From Acidobacteriaceae bacterium (GTDB taxonomy: Bacteria > Acidobacteriota > Terriglobia > Terriglobales > Acidobacteriaceae): a stretch of 64,000 nucleotides of DNA. The notes under the pieces were generated by a model that was given only the letters and a program-made list of their open reading frames with translations, did no database searches and had not been told where the DNA came from. Position numbers and translations under genes: made by a program. The number at the start of each line of letters is the position of its first letter. Position 1 is the first letter of the stretch. The DNA lies in contig PLCS01000012.1 of NCBI GenBank assembly GCA_003134855.1, positions 228,059 through 292,058 on the forward strand, in the 5' to 3' direction. Positions 52,955 to 61,618 of the stretch are shown piece by piece.

Positions 52955-54391
52955 ATGAACTATCCATTCTGGGAGATACCTTATCTCGGCTCGGGCTGGG
53001 TGATCGGCATTATCGCCATCTTCCACGTCATGATTTCGCAATTCGCCGTGGGCGGCGGGCTTTATCTGCCCATGGCCGAGCGCAAGGCGATGCGCATGCC
53101 GGAGGGTCCGCTCCGCACTGCGTGGCTCAATCAACTGGCACGTTACTCCAAATTCTTCCTCATTCTCACCGCCGTCTTCGGCACAGTCAGTGGCGTCGGC
53201 ATCTGGTTCGCCATTGGCCTCACGCACCCCGAAGCTACCAGCACCTTGATTCATAACTTCGTCTTCGGCTGGGCGATGGAATGGGTCTTCTTCATGGTTG
53301 AACTGACCACCATTGCGGTCTATTACTCCACCTGGGACAGGATCGACCCCAAGCTGCACCTGACCGTGGGCTGGGTCTACGCTTTCGCTTCGGCCTTCAC
53401 GCTGATCATCATCAACGGCATTCTCACCTTCATGCTTACCCCCGGCGACACCTGGCTGGCCGTCGCGGGCACAGGCCAGGAGGCGAGCAAGTTCTGGTAC
53501 GCCTTCTTCAATCCAACCTACTGGCCGAGCCTTTTCCTGCGCGCCTGCGTCTGCTGTTCGCTGGCCGGCATCTGGGCGCTCATCACCGCCAGCCGCATCG
53601 ACGGCGACAAGCAGCCCGAGCTTAAAACCAGCCTCGTCCAGTGGAGCGTCAAGTGGTTGGTGCCCTCTTTTGTGGCCACGCCCTTCCTTCTGATCTGGTA
53701 CCTGTGGATGATTCCGGCATCGCAGCAGGCTTTGCTGACCCTAGGCATCGACACCATCGGTTCCGGCACCTTCTCCATCATCACCCGCATCGCCCTGCTC
53801 ATCATCGTCACCTCGGCCACCATCGTCGGCGTCGCCTACTTTCTGGCCTATCGCAATCCCATCGACTTCAATCTCTCCCACGCGATGGCCGTATTGCTGC
53901 TGGCGCTGATCGCGACGGGGGCGGGCGAGTACTCGCGTGAGATGCTGCGCAAGCCCTACGTCATCGGTAGCTGGATGTACTCAAATGGCGTGCGCGTTCC
54001 GTATGTGAGCCGCATCAATCAGGAAGGCTATCTGGCGCATACGATGTGGGTCTGGAGCGGCCCCGAATACAATGCTCGGCTTGTATCGCTAGAACCTGGC
54101 TGGATCGATCCCGCTTACAGCTACTCCCGCGGAGAAGCGATCTTCCGCGGCGAGTGCGGCTCCTGCCACACGCTCAGCGGCTATCGGCCACTGAGAACGC
54201 TGCTCGCCGGACGCGACCGCGCCAACATCGGCAGCTTCATCATCATGCTGCACGAGTACAAGGCCGACTCGCCCTACCGCAAGTTCATGCCGCCGATGGT
54301 GGGAACCAAGCAGGACGTTGACGATCTGACCGGCTATCTCAACTATCAGGTCAACCCGCCGCAGAAGACGATTCAGACGGCGCAGAAATAG
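52955..54391 (+). CDS. CydA-like membrane protein fused to a C-terminal cytochrome c domain
   Basis: A 478-residue protein. About eight membrane helices come first; IIAIFHVMISQFAVGGGLYLPMAE and HNFVFGWAMEWVFFMVELTTI resemble the heme-binding helices of cytochrome bd subunit I, but I see no Q-loop GRQPW motif. The C-terminal 90 residues carry GECGSCHTLSGY (one CxxCH) and KFMPPMVGT, a possible methionine ligand, so a monoheme cytochrome c domain. Together with the Rieske and cytochrome b genes it suggests an electron-output module replacing cytochrome c1. AAGGAG lies upstream of ATG 52955. Confidence 0.82.
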   Translation: MNYPFWEIPYLGSGWVIGIIAIFHVMISQFAVGGGLYLPMAERKAMRMPEGPLRTAWLNQLARYSKFFLILTAVFGTVSGVGIWFAIGLTHPEATSTLIHNFVFGWAMEWVFFMVELTTIAVYYSTWDRIDPKLHLTVGWVYAFASAFTLIIINGILTFMLTPGDTWLAVAGTGQEASKFWYAFFNPTYWPSLFLRACVCCSLAGIWALITASRIDGDKQPELKTSLVQWSVKWLVPSFVATPFLLIWYLWMIPASQQALLTLGIDTIGSGTFSIITRIALLIIVTSATIVGVAYFLAYRNPIDFNLSHAMAVLLLALIATGAGEYSREMLRKPYVIGSWMYSNGVRVPYVSRINQEGYLAHTMWVWSGPEYNARLVSLEPGWIDPAYSYSRGEAIFRGECGSCHTLSGYRPLRTLLAGRDRANIGSFIIMLHEYKADSPYRKFMPPMVGTKQDVDDLTGYLNYQVNPPQKTIQTAQK

Positions 54392-54500
54392 CTTTCTTTA
54401 CCTGTTCATCGAAACAGCAAATGGGTGCATCAGGTTCTGGTTTTTGTACCTTGGAAACAACGGACCTCTCGCCGCCGATTCATGCGATCCTGAAGAGGCC

Positions 54501-54608
54501 ATGAAGATATTCTTCGGCATTCTCGCTGTTCTTGTCGTTGCCGTCTCCCTCGTCGCCGACTACAAATGGCGTCAATGGATGGCTGCACGCCGCCGCGACC
54601 GCCAATAG
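54501..54608 (+). CDS. 35-residue single-pass membrane protein
   Basis: A very short ORF reading MKIFFGILAVLVVAVSLVAD and ending YKWRQWMAARRRDRQ. One membrane helix is followed by a positively charged tail, with GAAGAGG just before the ATG. I recall similar tiny proteins with a DYKWRxWMAxRRRD tail in acidobacteria. It lies between the respiratory operon and a DsbA-like gene; function unknown. Confidence 0.55.
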   Translation: MKIFFGILAVLVVAVSLVADYKWRQWMAARRRDRQ

Positions 54609-54740
54609 CATCCTGACCTTCCTGGATTTCTCCAACGAAAATCACTCTTGCTTAGCCACATTCTGCCGCGCCAGCGGCGGCTGCCCCACCGCAGGTGGCG
54701 CGGGTGGTTACAATCACATAGAGGGAGCCGTCCAATCGCT

Positions 54741-55469
54741 ATGACTCGTCTTTTCGTCCTTGCCCATCGTTTTCACGCACTCAGAATGCGGTCCAGGCTC
54801 TTGTTGAGCCTTGCCGCCGCCGTGCTACTTTTTGCCGCCGCCAGCGCCCACGCCCAGTTTGGCGCGCCTTCGCCCGGAACCCAGGTGCATGACGCCACCG
54901 CCCTCCGCCCGCCCGCCGGCGCCCGCGTGGCCATCGTCGAGTTTGCCGATATGGAGTGCCCGGCCTGCGCCAACGCCAATCCGATTCTCAAAGCGGCCGC
55001 GGCCACCTACAAGATTCCCTGGGTGCGCCACGACTTTCTGATTCCCTATCACGTGTGGAGTCCGCAGGCTACCGTCAATGCCCGTTGGCTCGACAGCCGG
55101 AGCAAGGCCCTGGGCGACGAGTACCGCGATCTGGTCTTCGCCAACCAGACCTCGATCTACAACCTGGCAACCCTCCGCCAACTCACCGAGAAGTTTGCTG
55201 CTGACCACCACATTTCCCTGCCCTTCGCCATCGACCCGCAGGGCAAGCTGGCCGCCGAGGTCAAGGCCGACAGCGACCTGGGAATGCGCACGGGTGTGAA
55301 AGCCACTCCGGCCGTCTGGATTGTCACGGATCACAGCAAGGGAGCGCCCTATATTGAGGTTGCCAATGGCATGAGCAACCTCTATCAGTTGATCGACCAG
55401 GCGCTGGCCGACACCGCCCCCGCCAAGCCTGCGCCGAAGCCGCCGGTGAAGAAACCCGCCAGCAAGTAG
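54741..55469 (+). CDS. Exported DsbA-like thioredoxin-fold protein
   Basis: A 242-residue protein with a signal peptide (LLLSLAAAVLLFAAASAHAQ), an active-site FADMECPACANANPIL (CPAC), and the cis-proline in GVKATPAVWIV. The DSBA-like helical insertion covers about residues 95-160. The C-terminal tail is Pro/Lys-rich. It likely acts as a periplasmic thiol oxidoreductase or isomerase, for example in cytochrome maturation, which would fit the upstream genes (inference). ATG 54786 is an alternative start that begins at the signal peptide. Confidence 0.87.
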   Translation: MTRLFVLAHRFHALRMRSRLLLSLAAAVLLFAAASAHAQFGAPSPGTQVHDATALRPPAGARVAIVEFADMECPACANANPILKAAAATYKIPWVRHDFLIPYHVWSPQATVNARWLDSRSKALGDEYRDLVFANQTSIYNLATLRQLTEKFAADHHISLPFAIDPQGKLAAEVKADSDLGMRTGVKATPAVWIVTDHSKGAPYIEVANGMSNLYQLIDQALADTAPAKPAPKPPVKKPASK

Positions 55470-55493
55470 CCCCCGGCAACTCCGTAAAGCTGC

Positions 55494-55820
55494 TCAGTAC
55501 TTCGGTACTTTAGCGTCGATCTCTTTGCTCCAAGCGTCGATGCCGCCAGCGAGGTTGGTGACGCGCGGATAGCCGGATTGCTTGAGGAATTCCGCAATGC
55601 GCTGGCTGCGGACGCCCGCGTGGCAGTGGACGATGACCTCGCGTTCGCGGTCGATCTCGGAGAGGCGACGGGGCACTTCGTTCTGCGGAATCAGCTTCCC
55701 GCCGATCTGGGCGATCTTGTACTCCCAGGGCTCGCGCACGTCGAGGAGGTAGACACTCTCGCCGGCATCGATGCGGCGCTTCAGATCCTTGACGGTCAGC
55801 TGGGGGATTCCGTTGTTCAT
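55494..55820 (-). CDS. Rhodanese-like sulfurtransferase
   Basis: A 108-residue single-domain rhodanese: LLDVREPWEYKIAQIGG, IPQNEVPRRLSE, then the active-site loop VIVHCHAGVRSQRIAEFL with the persulfide cysteine, and NLAGGIDAWSKEID. It carries sulfur from thiosulfate or cysteine persulfide in the cytosol. ATG 55820 has GGAG six bases upstream. Confidence 0.93.
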   Translation of the reverse strand: MNNGIPQLTVKDLKRRIDAGESVYLLDVREPWEYKIAQIGGKLIPQNEVPRRLSEIDREREVIVHCHAGVRSQRIAEFLKQSGYPRVTNLAGGIDAWSKEIDAKVPKY

Positions 55821-55964
55821 TGATTTCTCCATACAGGTTGCAGGATAGCAAATGCGGGAAATTGCAGCCAGTGCTCCGGGTGTGCGAGATTGAGTGTACG
55901 GGGGTAGGGCTTCAGAAATTCTGCCGAGCCCCGCTTGACGATACCCGCAGACTGGAAGGCGACC

Positions 55965-56390
55965 GTGAGCCCACGATCCCGTACTCGGAGCTTTGATCAG
56001 ACGTTGGAGACCCTGCGCGCACATTCCTTCGATGTGACGCCCTGGAACGACGTTGCAGGGGGCGTGCTGGTGACCAAGCACGGAGCCGGGGCGGTTCTGG
56101 TGGCCGCAGCGGACAAAGGCGCGCCGGCTGCCATTGCCGTTCGGCCGGGAGCGCTGCTGGGTGGCCGCGTGGCGCGGCTGCTGGATCGCGGCTACCAGAA
56201 GTTCTTGAAGACTGCCCATCTTGAGCTGCCTGCCACGGCCAGCCAGTTGCACGCGATTCACCTGTTCAGCGAAGAGCTGAAGCAGGTGACTGGCGCGATT
56301 GAGCTGTACAACGAGTCGCTCGGAACCACCAGCGATCTGTATCTGTATGACCGCTTGCAGGGCCGTAAAGACGCGCAGCCTGCCCCATAA
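55965..56390 (+). CDS. Conserved hypothetical protein
   Basis: A protein of about 141 residues, soluble, alpha+beta. Residues include FDQTLETLRAHSFDV, GGVLVTKHGAGAVLVAA and LLDRGYQKFLKT, with no catalytic signature I recognise. GTG 55965 follows GGAAGG; a TTG at 55935 would add ten residues. It is divergent from the rhodanese gene and convergent with rsmI. Confidence 0.6.
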   Translation: MSPRSRTRSFDQTLETLRAHSFDVTPWNDVAGGVLVTKHGAGAVLVAAADKGAPAAIAVRPGALLGGRVARLLDRGYQKFLKTAHLELPATASQLHAIHLFSEELKQVTGAIELYNESLGTTSDLYLYDRLQGRKDAQPAP

Positions 56391-56460
56391 CGCCCGAGGT
56401 GCTCGACGAGGTCAAGGCGCAGAATGCCGCAAAGCAGGGGACAGGGAACAGGAATACACC

Positions 56461-57363
56461 TTATCGCCGCCGCGCCCGCTCCCGTTGCAGCTCGCGATAT
56501 ACGTCGCTCTTCGATTGGCCCAGCTCGCGGGCAATCCGCTTGAGGGCTTCTTTCTCGTCCACGCCTACTTCAGCCTGGAGGCGGGCGACGCGGTCGGCGA
56601 TCTTCACCGCGGCGCCGCTTCTTTCTGCTTCTGCCAGCGGCCGCGCCTCCACCAGCAGGGTGATCTCGCCGCGAATGCGATCCCGACTGGCCAGCTCCCG
56701 CCGCGCCTCCGCCACCGTACAGCGGAGAAACTCCTCGTGAATCTTGGTCAGCTCACGAGCCAGTACTACGCGTACGGCGGAACCAAAAACGGCTTCAAGG
56801 TCCGCAAGCGTCTCCAGAATGCGGTGCGGCGCCTCGTAGAAGATCAGCGTGCGCGCCGCCTCGTTCCTTTGCATCTCCGCGGCCAGCGTCTCCAGCCGGG
56901 TTCGCCGCGCGCCCGCCTTCTCCGGAAGGAAGCCAATGAAATGAAATGCGTCCGTGGGCAGTCCGGAGGCCACCAGCGCGCTAAGCGCCGCATTGGCTCC
57001 GGGAATGGGAATCACCGCGACGCCGGCGGCAATGGCCTCGGCTGTCAGCCAGTTGCCGGGATCGCTGATGCCGGGCATTCCCGCGTCGGAGACCACGGCG
57101 ATGCGCCCCCCTGCCTTGAGCGCCTCAATCAACTCACTCGCGCGTTGATGTTCGTTGTGCTGGTGGCAGCTCACGGTCGGGGTGGCGATCTGAAAGTGGT
57201 TGAGCAGTTTTTGCGTCTGGCGGGTGTCTTCGCAGGCGATGCGGTCCACGCGCTTGAGCACGTCCAGGGCGCGCAAGGTAATGTCGCCCAGGTTGCCGAT
57301 GGGGGTGGCAACCAGGTAAAGGCCGGGGGCGAAGGCAGCTTCGGGATCGGCGGGCATGGGCAC
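56461..57363 (-). CDS. rsmI: 16S rRNA 2'-O-ribose C1402 methyltransferase
   Basis: A 300-residue SAM enzyme of the tetrapyrrole-methylase fold that methylates C1402 of 16S rRNA. LYLVATPIGNLGDITLRALDVLK, IACEDTRQTQKLL, RIAVVSDAGMPGISDPG, IPIPGANAALSALVASGLP and ARTLIFYEAPHRI are the expected motifs. A C-terminal helical domain follows. GTG 57363 has GGAG seven bases upstream; ATG 57357 is also possible. Confidence 0.95.
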   Translation of the reverse strand: MPMPADPEAAFAPGLYLVATPIGNLGDITLRALDVLKRVDRIACEDTRQTQKLLNHFQIATPTVSCHQHNEHQRASELIEALKAGGRIAVVSDAGMPGISDPGNWLTAEAIAAGVAVIPIPGANAALSALVASGLPTDAFHFIGFLPEKAGARRTRLETLAAEMQRNEAARTLIFYEAPHRILETLADLEAVFGSAVRVVLARELTKIHEEFLRCTVAEARRELASRDRIRGEITLLVEARPLAEAERSGAAVKIADRVARLQAEVGVDEKEALKRIARELGQSKSDVYRELQRERARRR

Positions 57364-57387
57364 TATCAATCTCCGGCTCTGTGGTAT

Positions 57388-57427
57388 CCCACCCTAGCCA
57401 CAAGAACAAGAACGTGGCGAGGGTGGG
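57388..57427. repeat. Extragenic hairpin of the CCCACCCT family (copy 4)
   Basis: CCCACCCT at 57388-57395 with AGGGTGGG at 57420-57427, and an inner GCCAC/GTGGC stem, followed by GCACCCATGACAT. Between the M50-like gene and rsmI. Confidence 0.75.
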
Positions 57428-57461
57428 GCACCCATGACATTACGCCATCCATAAAAACGCC

Positions 57462-58580
57462 CTAGCGGGCATCCTCGCGGGCTTGTTCACGCTCCATGCG
57501 GCGCTGCTCGGCCAGCAGCGACATTGAGCTCATCAGGTTCTGCACGCTCACAATGCCCACCACGCGTCCGCTGTCGGTCACCGGAATCAGCGAAAGCCCG
57601 CGCCCGGTCTGGATGCGGCGGATGGTGGTTCCCAGCGTGTCCTCGGGGCGAGCCACCTGGAAGGCCTTGGACATGACCGCCTGGATATAGCCATTGCCAT
57701 CGTTGCGCAGGGCGTCCACGATGCGCTGGCGGCTGATGATGCCCACCAGTTGCGGGCCGCGCACCACCGGAAAATCTTCTTGCAGCGAGTGGACGCAGCG
57801 GACCAGCGCATCAGCCAGCGTGTCGGAGGCAGAGAGGGTGGCGAAATCTGTGAGCATCACCTCGCGCATATGCACCGTGTCCACAACGGACTGGAAGAAG
57901 ACGCCCTGGTCCTCGATCTGCGCGCCGATCATGATGAAGAAACCGGCGATGACCAGCCAGTAATCACGCAGGTACATGCCGCCCGCCATGGCCGCCAGCG
58001 CCAGCGCCTGGCCCAGCCCGGCGGAGATGCGGCCGGCGAGAGCGAAACCGTGCTTGCGGGCAAAGCTGCCGCGCAGCAGCCGTCCGCCGTCCAAAGGGTA
58101 GGCCGGCAGCAGGTGCAACAGGCCCAGCCCGGCCTGCATCCACACCATGGAGCGAAGCAGATAGGCGGCGGTAATCCATGGGTAGCTCACCAGCTTGATC
58201 TCGCCGCTCGCCCCCAGAAACGCCGCGGCCAGCACGAGTGCCGTGGAAATATTTGCCAAAGGACCGGCCAGCGCCATGGCAAACTGCCCGCCGCCCTGGG
58301 CGGAGCCTTCCTGGCTTTCCGGGTCGGCGTAGGCATAGAGTCCGCCGATCGGCAAAAGCAGAATCGCGCGCAGCCGCAATCCCAGCCACGCCGCCACCAG
58401 CAGCCGCGCCGTCTCCCGCACCGCCACCGCCGCCACCAGCACCAGGAAAAGTCCCAGGCCGCGCAACACGCCGTCCGCGCCGCTCAGTCCCAGGCAAACG
58501 ACCATCAGCAGCGGAAAAAAGAGATGGACACGCACCTCGACGCCCATCCAACGGCCCAGCGGAATTGACCAGCCACGCAT
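57462..58580 (-). CDS. M50-like membrane protein with CBS pair and degenerate zinc motif
   Basis: A 372-residue site-2-protease-like protein: about six membrane helices, then two CBS domains (about residues 235-345). The HExxH of M50 zinc proteases is replaced by RETAR in VAVRETARLLVAAW (both metal histidines changed to arginine), while the YPLDGGRLL segment corresponding to the third ligand NPxDGG is kept. It is therefore probably proteolytically inactive and may be a regulatory pseudo-protease controlled by nucleotide binding to the CBS pair. ATG 58580 was chosen over an upstream extension that overlaps rsmD. Confidence 0.82.
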   Translation of the reverse strand: MRGWSIPLGRWMGVEVRVHLFFPLLMVVCLGLSGADGVLRGLGLFLVLVAAVAVRETARLLVAAWLGLRLRAILLLPIGGLYAYADPESQEGSAQGGGQFAMALAGPLANISTALVLAAAFLGASGEIKLVSYPWITAAYLLRSMVWMQAGLGLLHLLPAYPLDGGRLLRGSFARKHGFALAGRISAGLGQALALAAMAGGMYLRDYWLVIAGFFIMIGAQIEDQGVFFQSVVDTVHMREVMLTDFATLSASDTLADALVRCVHSLQEDFPVVRGPQLVGIISRQRIVDALRNDGNGYIQAVMSKAFQVARPEDTLGTTIRRIQTGRGLSLIPVTDSGRVVGIVSVQNLMSSMSLLAEQRRMEREQAREDAR

Positions 58581-58649
58581 ACAAACTGATTGTAGAAGGT
58601 CGGACCCCTTGCTTTGTCGCACGATTTGCATCCGGTATGCTGGAGTGCG

Positions 58650-59276
58650 ATGCGCATTATTGCCGGATCGCTCCGTTCTCGCACGCTGGAAGCTCCGCCG
58701 GGCCTCGCCACCCGGCCCACCAGCGACCGTCTGCGCGAGACCCTCTTCAACGTGCTCGCCGCCCGCATCCAGGGCGCGGCCTTTCTTGATTTGTACGCCG
58801 GCTCGGGCGCGGTGGGCATTGAGGCGCTCAGCCGCGGCGCGGGGCGGGTGGAGTTTGTCGAGCAGGCTCCCAAGGCGCTCAAAGCGCTGCGCGGCAACCT
58901 GGAACGGCTGGGGCTGAGCGTCGGATTCCGCATCCATGCCTCTGCCGTGGGTGCATTTCTTCGCCGCAGCGCCGACGCAGGTCCAAAGGCAGAACGCTAC
59001 GAATTAGTCTTCCTTGATCCGCCCTGGGGTGCGGCTCCGCAGTACGCGGTCACGCTCGGGCTGCTGGGCGGCTCCACGAGTGGGCTACTGGCTGACGGCG
59101 CTCTGGTCATAGCCGAGCATCGGCGCAAAGAGCGGCTGGAAGATCGCTACGGCTCGCTCGAACGCACCCGCCTGCTCGAACAGAGCGACGCGGCGTTGAG
59201 CTTTTATGCCGCCGCCGCGAGCCAAAATACAAGCCTTCAAGGAACAAATTCGCCGCTTGCTAGTAAGGTTGCTTGA
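58650..59276 (+). CDS. rsmD: 16S rRNA guanine(966)-N2 methyltransferase
   Basis: A 208-residue SAM methyltransferase: the N-terminal MRIIAGSLRSRTLE, TRPTSDRLRETLFNVL, the SAM motif DLYAGSGAVGIEALSRGA and the catalytic LDPPW motif (D/NPPY type). It methylates G966 of 16S rRNA. ATG 58650 has TGGAG just upstream and matches the family start. The C-terminal 20 residues beyond the fold look non-conserved. Confidence 0.93.
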   Translation: MRIIAGSLRSRTLEAPPGLATRPTSDRLRETLFNVLAARIQGAAFLDLYAGSGAVGIEALSRGAGRVEFVEQAPKALKALRGNLERLGLSVGFRIHASAVGAFLRRSADAGPKAERYELVFLDPPWGAAPQYAVTLGLLGGSTSGLLADGALVIAEHRRKERLEDRYGSLERTRLLEQSDAALSFYAAAASQNTSLQGTNSPLASKVA

Positions 59277-59360
59277 ATCCCATTGACACACAGGGGAGAG
59301 TAGGAGAAAAATGACGTTGCGAGCCAATTTGAAACAGCTTGTGAGGTCTACGGAGGGAAA

Positions 59361-59939
59361 GTGAATAACACAAGGAAGATGCTTGTTTTGGGGACGTTGG
59401 GTTTTCTGAGCGCGGGATGGCTGCTGGGGGGCTGCAAATCGGCGCCGGAGTTGACGCAAACCAACGCGCAGGCTTTGATTCAGGCCAAATATGACCAGAC
59501 TCCCGCGGTGGGCATATACATCGTGGTAGACCAGCAGGGGCTGGCGCGGGGTGTGACGGCAAAATATTGGGAGCGGACCAAGCTCTATCCCAACAAATAC
59601 TGGGCCGACTTCACGCTCACACCTGAGGGCAAGAAGGTACTCAAGCTGGCCAAAGGTGGCGATGTGATCCAATGGCACCCGCTGAACGCCGGCGATAAGA
59701 ACTTTTCGGTGGTGGTGGTGACCGTGGCGGCTAACCACCTGAAAGCGCACGATGTGGGCGATCCGCAGGATGATGTGGGGGGAACCAAGACCGTCTCGTA
59801 CGTGGAGACCGTAAGCCTGGACGGCGTGCCGAACGATTTGCAGATCATATCCAACGGCCCCGGCAACCGGCTGAGCAGCAAGCACGTAGCCACTTTTGCA
59901 CTGGATGGGGGCGCCTGGAAGTTGCAGTCCACCAACTAA
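59361..59939 (+). CDS. Lipoprotein of unknown function
   Basis: A 192-residue protein with a lipoprotein signal (GTLGFLSAGWLLGGCKS, lipobox LGGC). The mature part has GIYIVVDQQGLARGVTAKYWER, then beta-rich segments ending FALDGGAWKLQST. No family recognised. It begins at GTG after GGAGGG. It stands alone between rsmD and the str operon leader. Confidence 0.7.
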   Translation: MNNTRKMLVLGTLGFLSAGWLLGGCKSAPELTQTNAQALIQAKYDQTPAVGIYIVVDQQGLARGVTAKYWERTKLYPNKYWADFTLTPEGKKVLKLAKGGDVIQWHPLNAGDKNFSVVVVTVAANHLKAHDVGDPQDDVGGTKTVSYVETVSLDGVPNDLQIISNGPGNRLSSKHVATFALDGGAWKLQSTN

Positions 59940-60452
59940 GTTGGGAAAAAATCTGAGGGGTGGGAGGAAATCGTTGACCCCACCCCATTTTCTTGCTATT
60001 GTTAAAAGGTTGCGCAAGAACGCATCTGTCCGTGTGTCTTGACGGAGGGTGCGTGCGGGTACTCCGCGCTAGTGGTCCTTGGCGCGGGATGAGTCCCAGG
60101 GCCAGGCGCGGTTGGCCGGCCAGACAGTTCCCGGATTTGCTCTTTCTTGCGAAGGGCAGGGACAAATCGCATCGGCGTCTGCGCGTTCTCCACCTTGGAG
60201 GGCTATGCGGGCCGGAACTGGCGAAACGGAGTTGGCTTTTCCTGGAAAGTGCGGGAAAACGCTCAACCACCGTCCCGGTTTTCGTCTGAGATGGGTACGA
60301 AGGCAGACGCGAAGCAGCAAACCTGGGCTTCCGTGCGCGTGCGTGACGGTATTAGATCGCGCTTTTGCACTGGAAGGCTTTTGCGGACTGTGCGCGTCGG
60401 TGGATGTTGAAGGTTGCTGGCAGGTTTTTTTGACGGGGTAAGGAGTTTCAGT
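59940..60452. other. Long leader/promoter region of the str operon
   Basis: About 510 bases before rpsL without a credible gene. It should contain the operon promoter and possibly a regulatory leader; several imperfect stems exist, but I see no clear -35/-10 pair or known riboswitch. Open frames on both strands here have atypical composition. Confidence 0.45.
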
Positions 60453-60851
60453 TTGCCTACATTCAATCAGTTGGTTCGCAAGGGGCGCACCGCCCCGCGG
60501 TACAAGACGGCGTCGCCGGCCTTGCAGGCCTCGCCGCAGCGGCGCGGCGTTTGCACGCGCGTTTACACGCAGACGCCCAAAAAGCCGAACTCGGCGCTGC
60601 GCAAGGTAGCCCGCGTCAGGCTGACGAACGGGATTGAGGTCACCACCTACATTCCCGGCATCGGCCACAACCTGCAGGAGCACTCGATTGTGCTGATCCG
60701 CGGCGGCCGCGTGAAGGATCTGCCCGGCGTCCGCTATCACGTGGTGCGCGGCACGCTTGATTCGGTGGGCGTGAACGACCGCAAGCAGAGCCGGTCGAAG
60801 TATGGAGCCAAGCGCGCCAAGGGCGGCGCGGCGCCGGCGAAGAAGAAGTAG
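60453..60851 (+). CDS. rpsL: Ribosomal protein S12
   Basis: A 132-residue S12. (M)[11 protein letters not shown] start, the decoding-site [16 protein letters not shown] and [16 protein letters not shown] are all present; K in TPKKPN is the streptomycin-sensitivity position and is wild type. The start codon is TTG, seven bases after AAGGAG. It has a basic Ala/Lys-rich C-terminal extension. First gene of the str operon. Confidence 0.96.
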   Translation: MPTFNQLVRKGRTAPRYKTASPALQASPQRRGVCTRVYTQTPKKPNSALRKVARVRLTNGIEVTTYIPGIGHNLQEHSIVLIRGGRVKDLPGVRYHVVRGTLDSVGVNDRKQSRSKYGAKRAKGGAAPAKKK

Positions 60852-60854
60852 AAA

Positions 60855-60935
60855 CAGTGAATGAGTGAAAAAGTGAATCAGTGAATCGCAAACAGCTTGA
60901 AACTGATCACGAATCACTCACCACTGAAAGCGGTT
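60855..60935. repeat. GTGAATCAGTGA-type degenerate repeat between rpsL and rpsG
   Basis: AACAGTGAATGAGTGAAAAA, GTGAATCAGTGAATCG, then ACTGATCACGAATCACTCACCACTG: imperfect CAGTGA units, first in one orientation and then inverted, within a ribosomal operon. Confidence 0.6.
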
Positions 60936-60985
60936 CCGGGATGGTTGATTGGAACCCGGACTTGGGCAAGAGAAGCAGCGCTTAA

Positions 60986-61480
<495 letters not shown>

Positions 61481-61485
61481 CGATT

Positions 61486-61605
61486 TAGCCTCTAGCTCCT
61501 AGCTACTAGCTACTAGCTGTTATGGCGGCAACCGGAAATTGGGACCGTATAGGGCGGTCCCGCAACGACAAGCTAGAGGCTAGAAGCTAGCAGCTAGCAG
61601 CTGAA
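61486..61605. repeat. TAGC/CTAG-rich inverted repeat (copy 3), between rpsG and fusA
   Basis: AGCCTCTAGCT at 61487-61497 pairs with AGCTAGAGGCT at 61571-61581, and further AGCTACTAGC-type units flank both sides. An inner hairpin GGGACCG...CGGTCCC is at 61541-61561. It fills the rpsG-fusA gap. Confidence 0.75.
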
Positions 61606-61618
61606 TTAACCGCGGGCG

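Noticed and set aside
59940..60452. Riboswitch or small RNA in the rpsL leader
   Set aside because: Stems are present but no known riboswitch core could be recognised by eye; covariance-model search would be needed.
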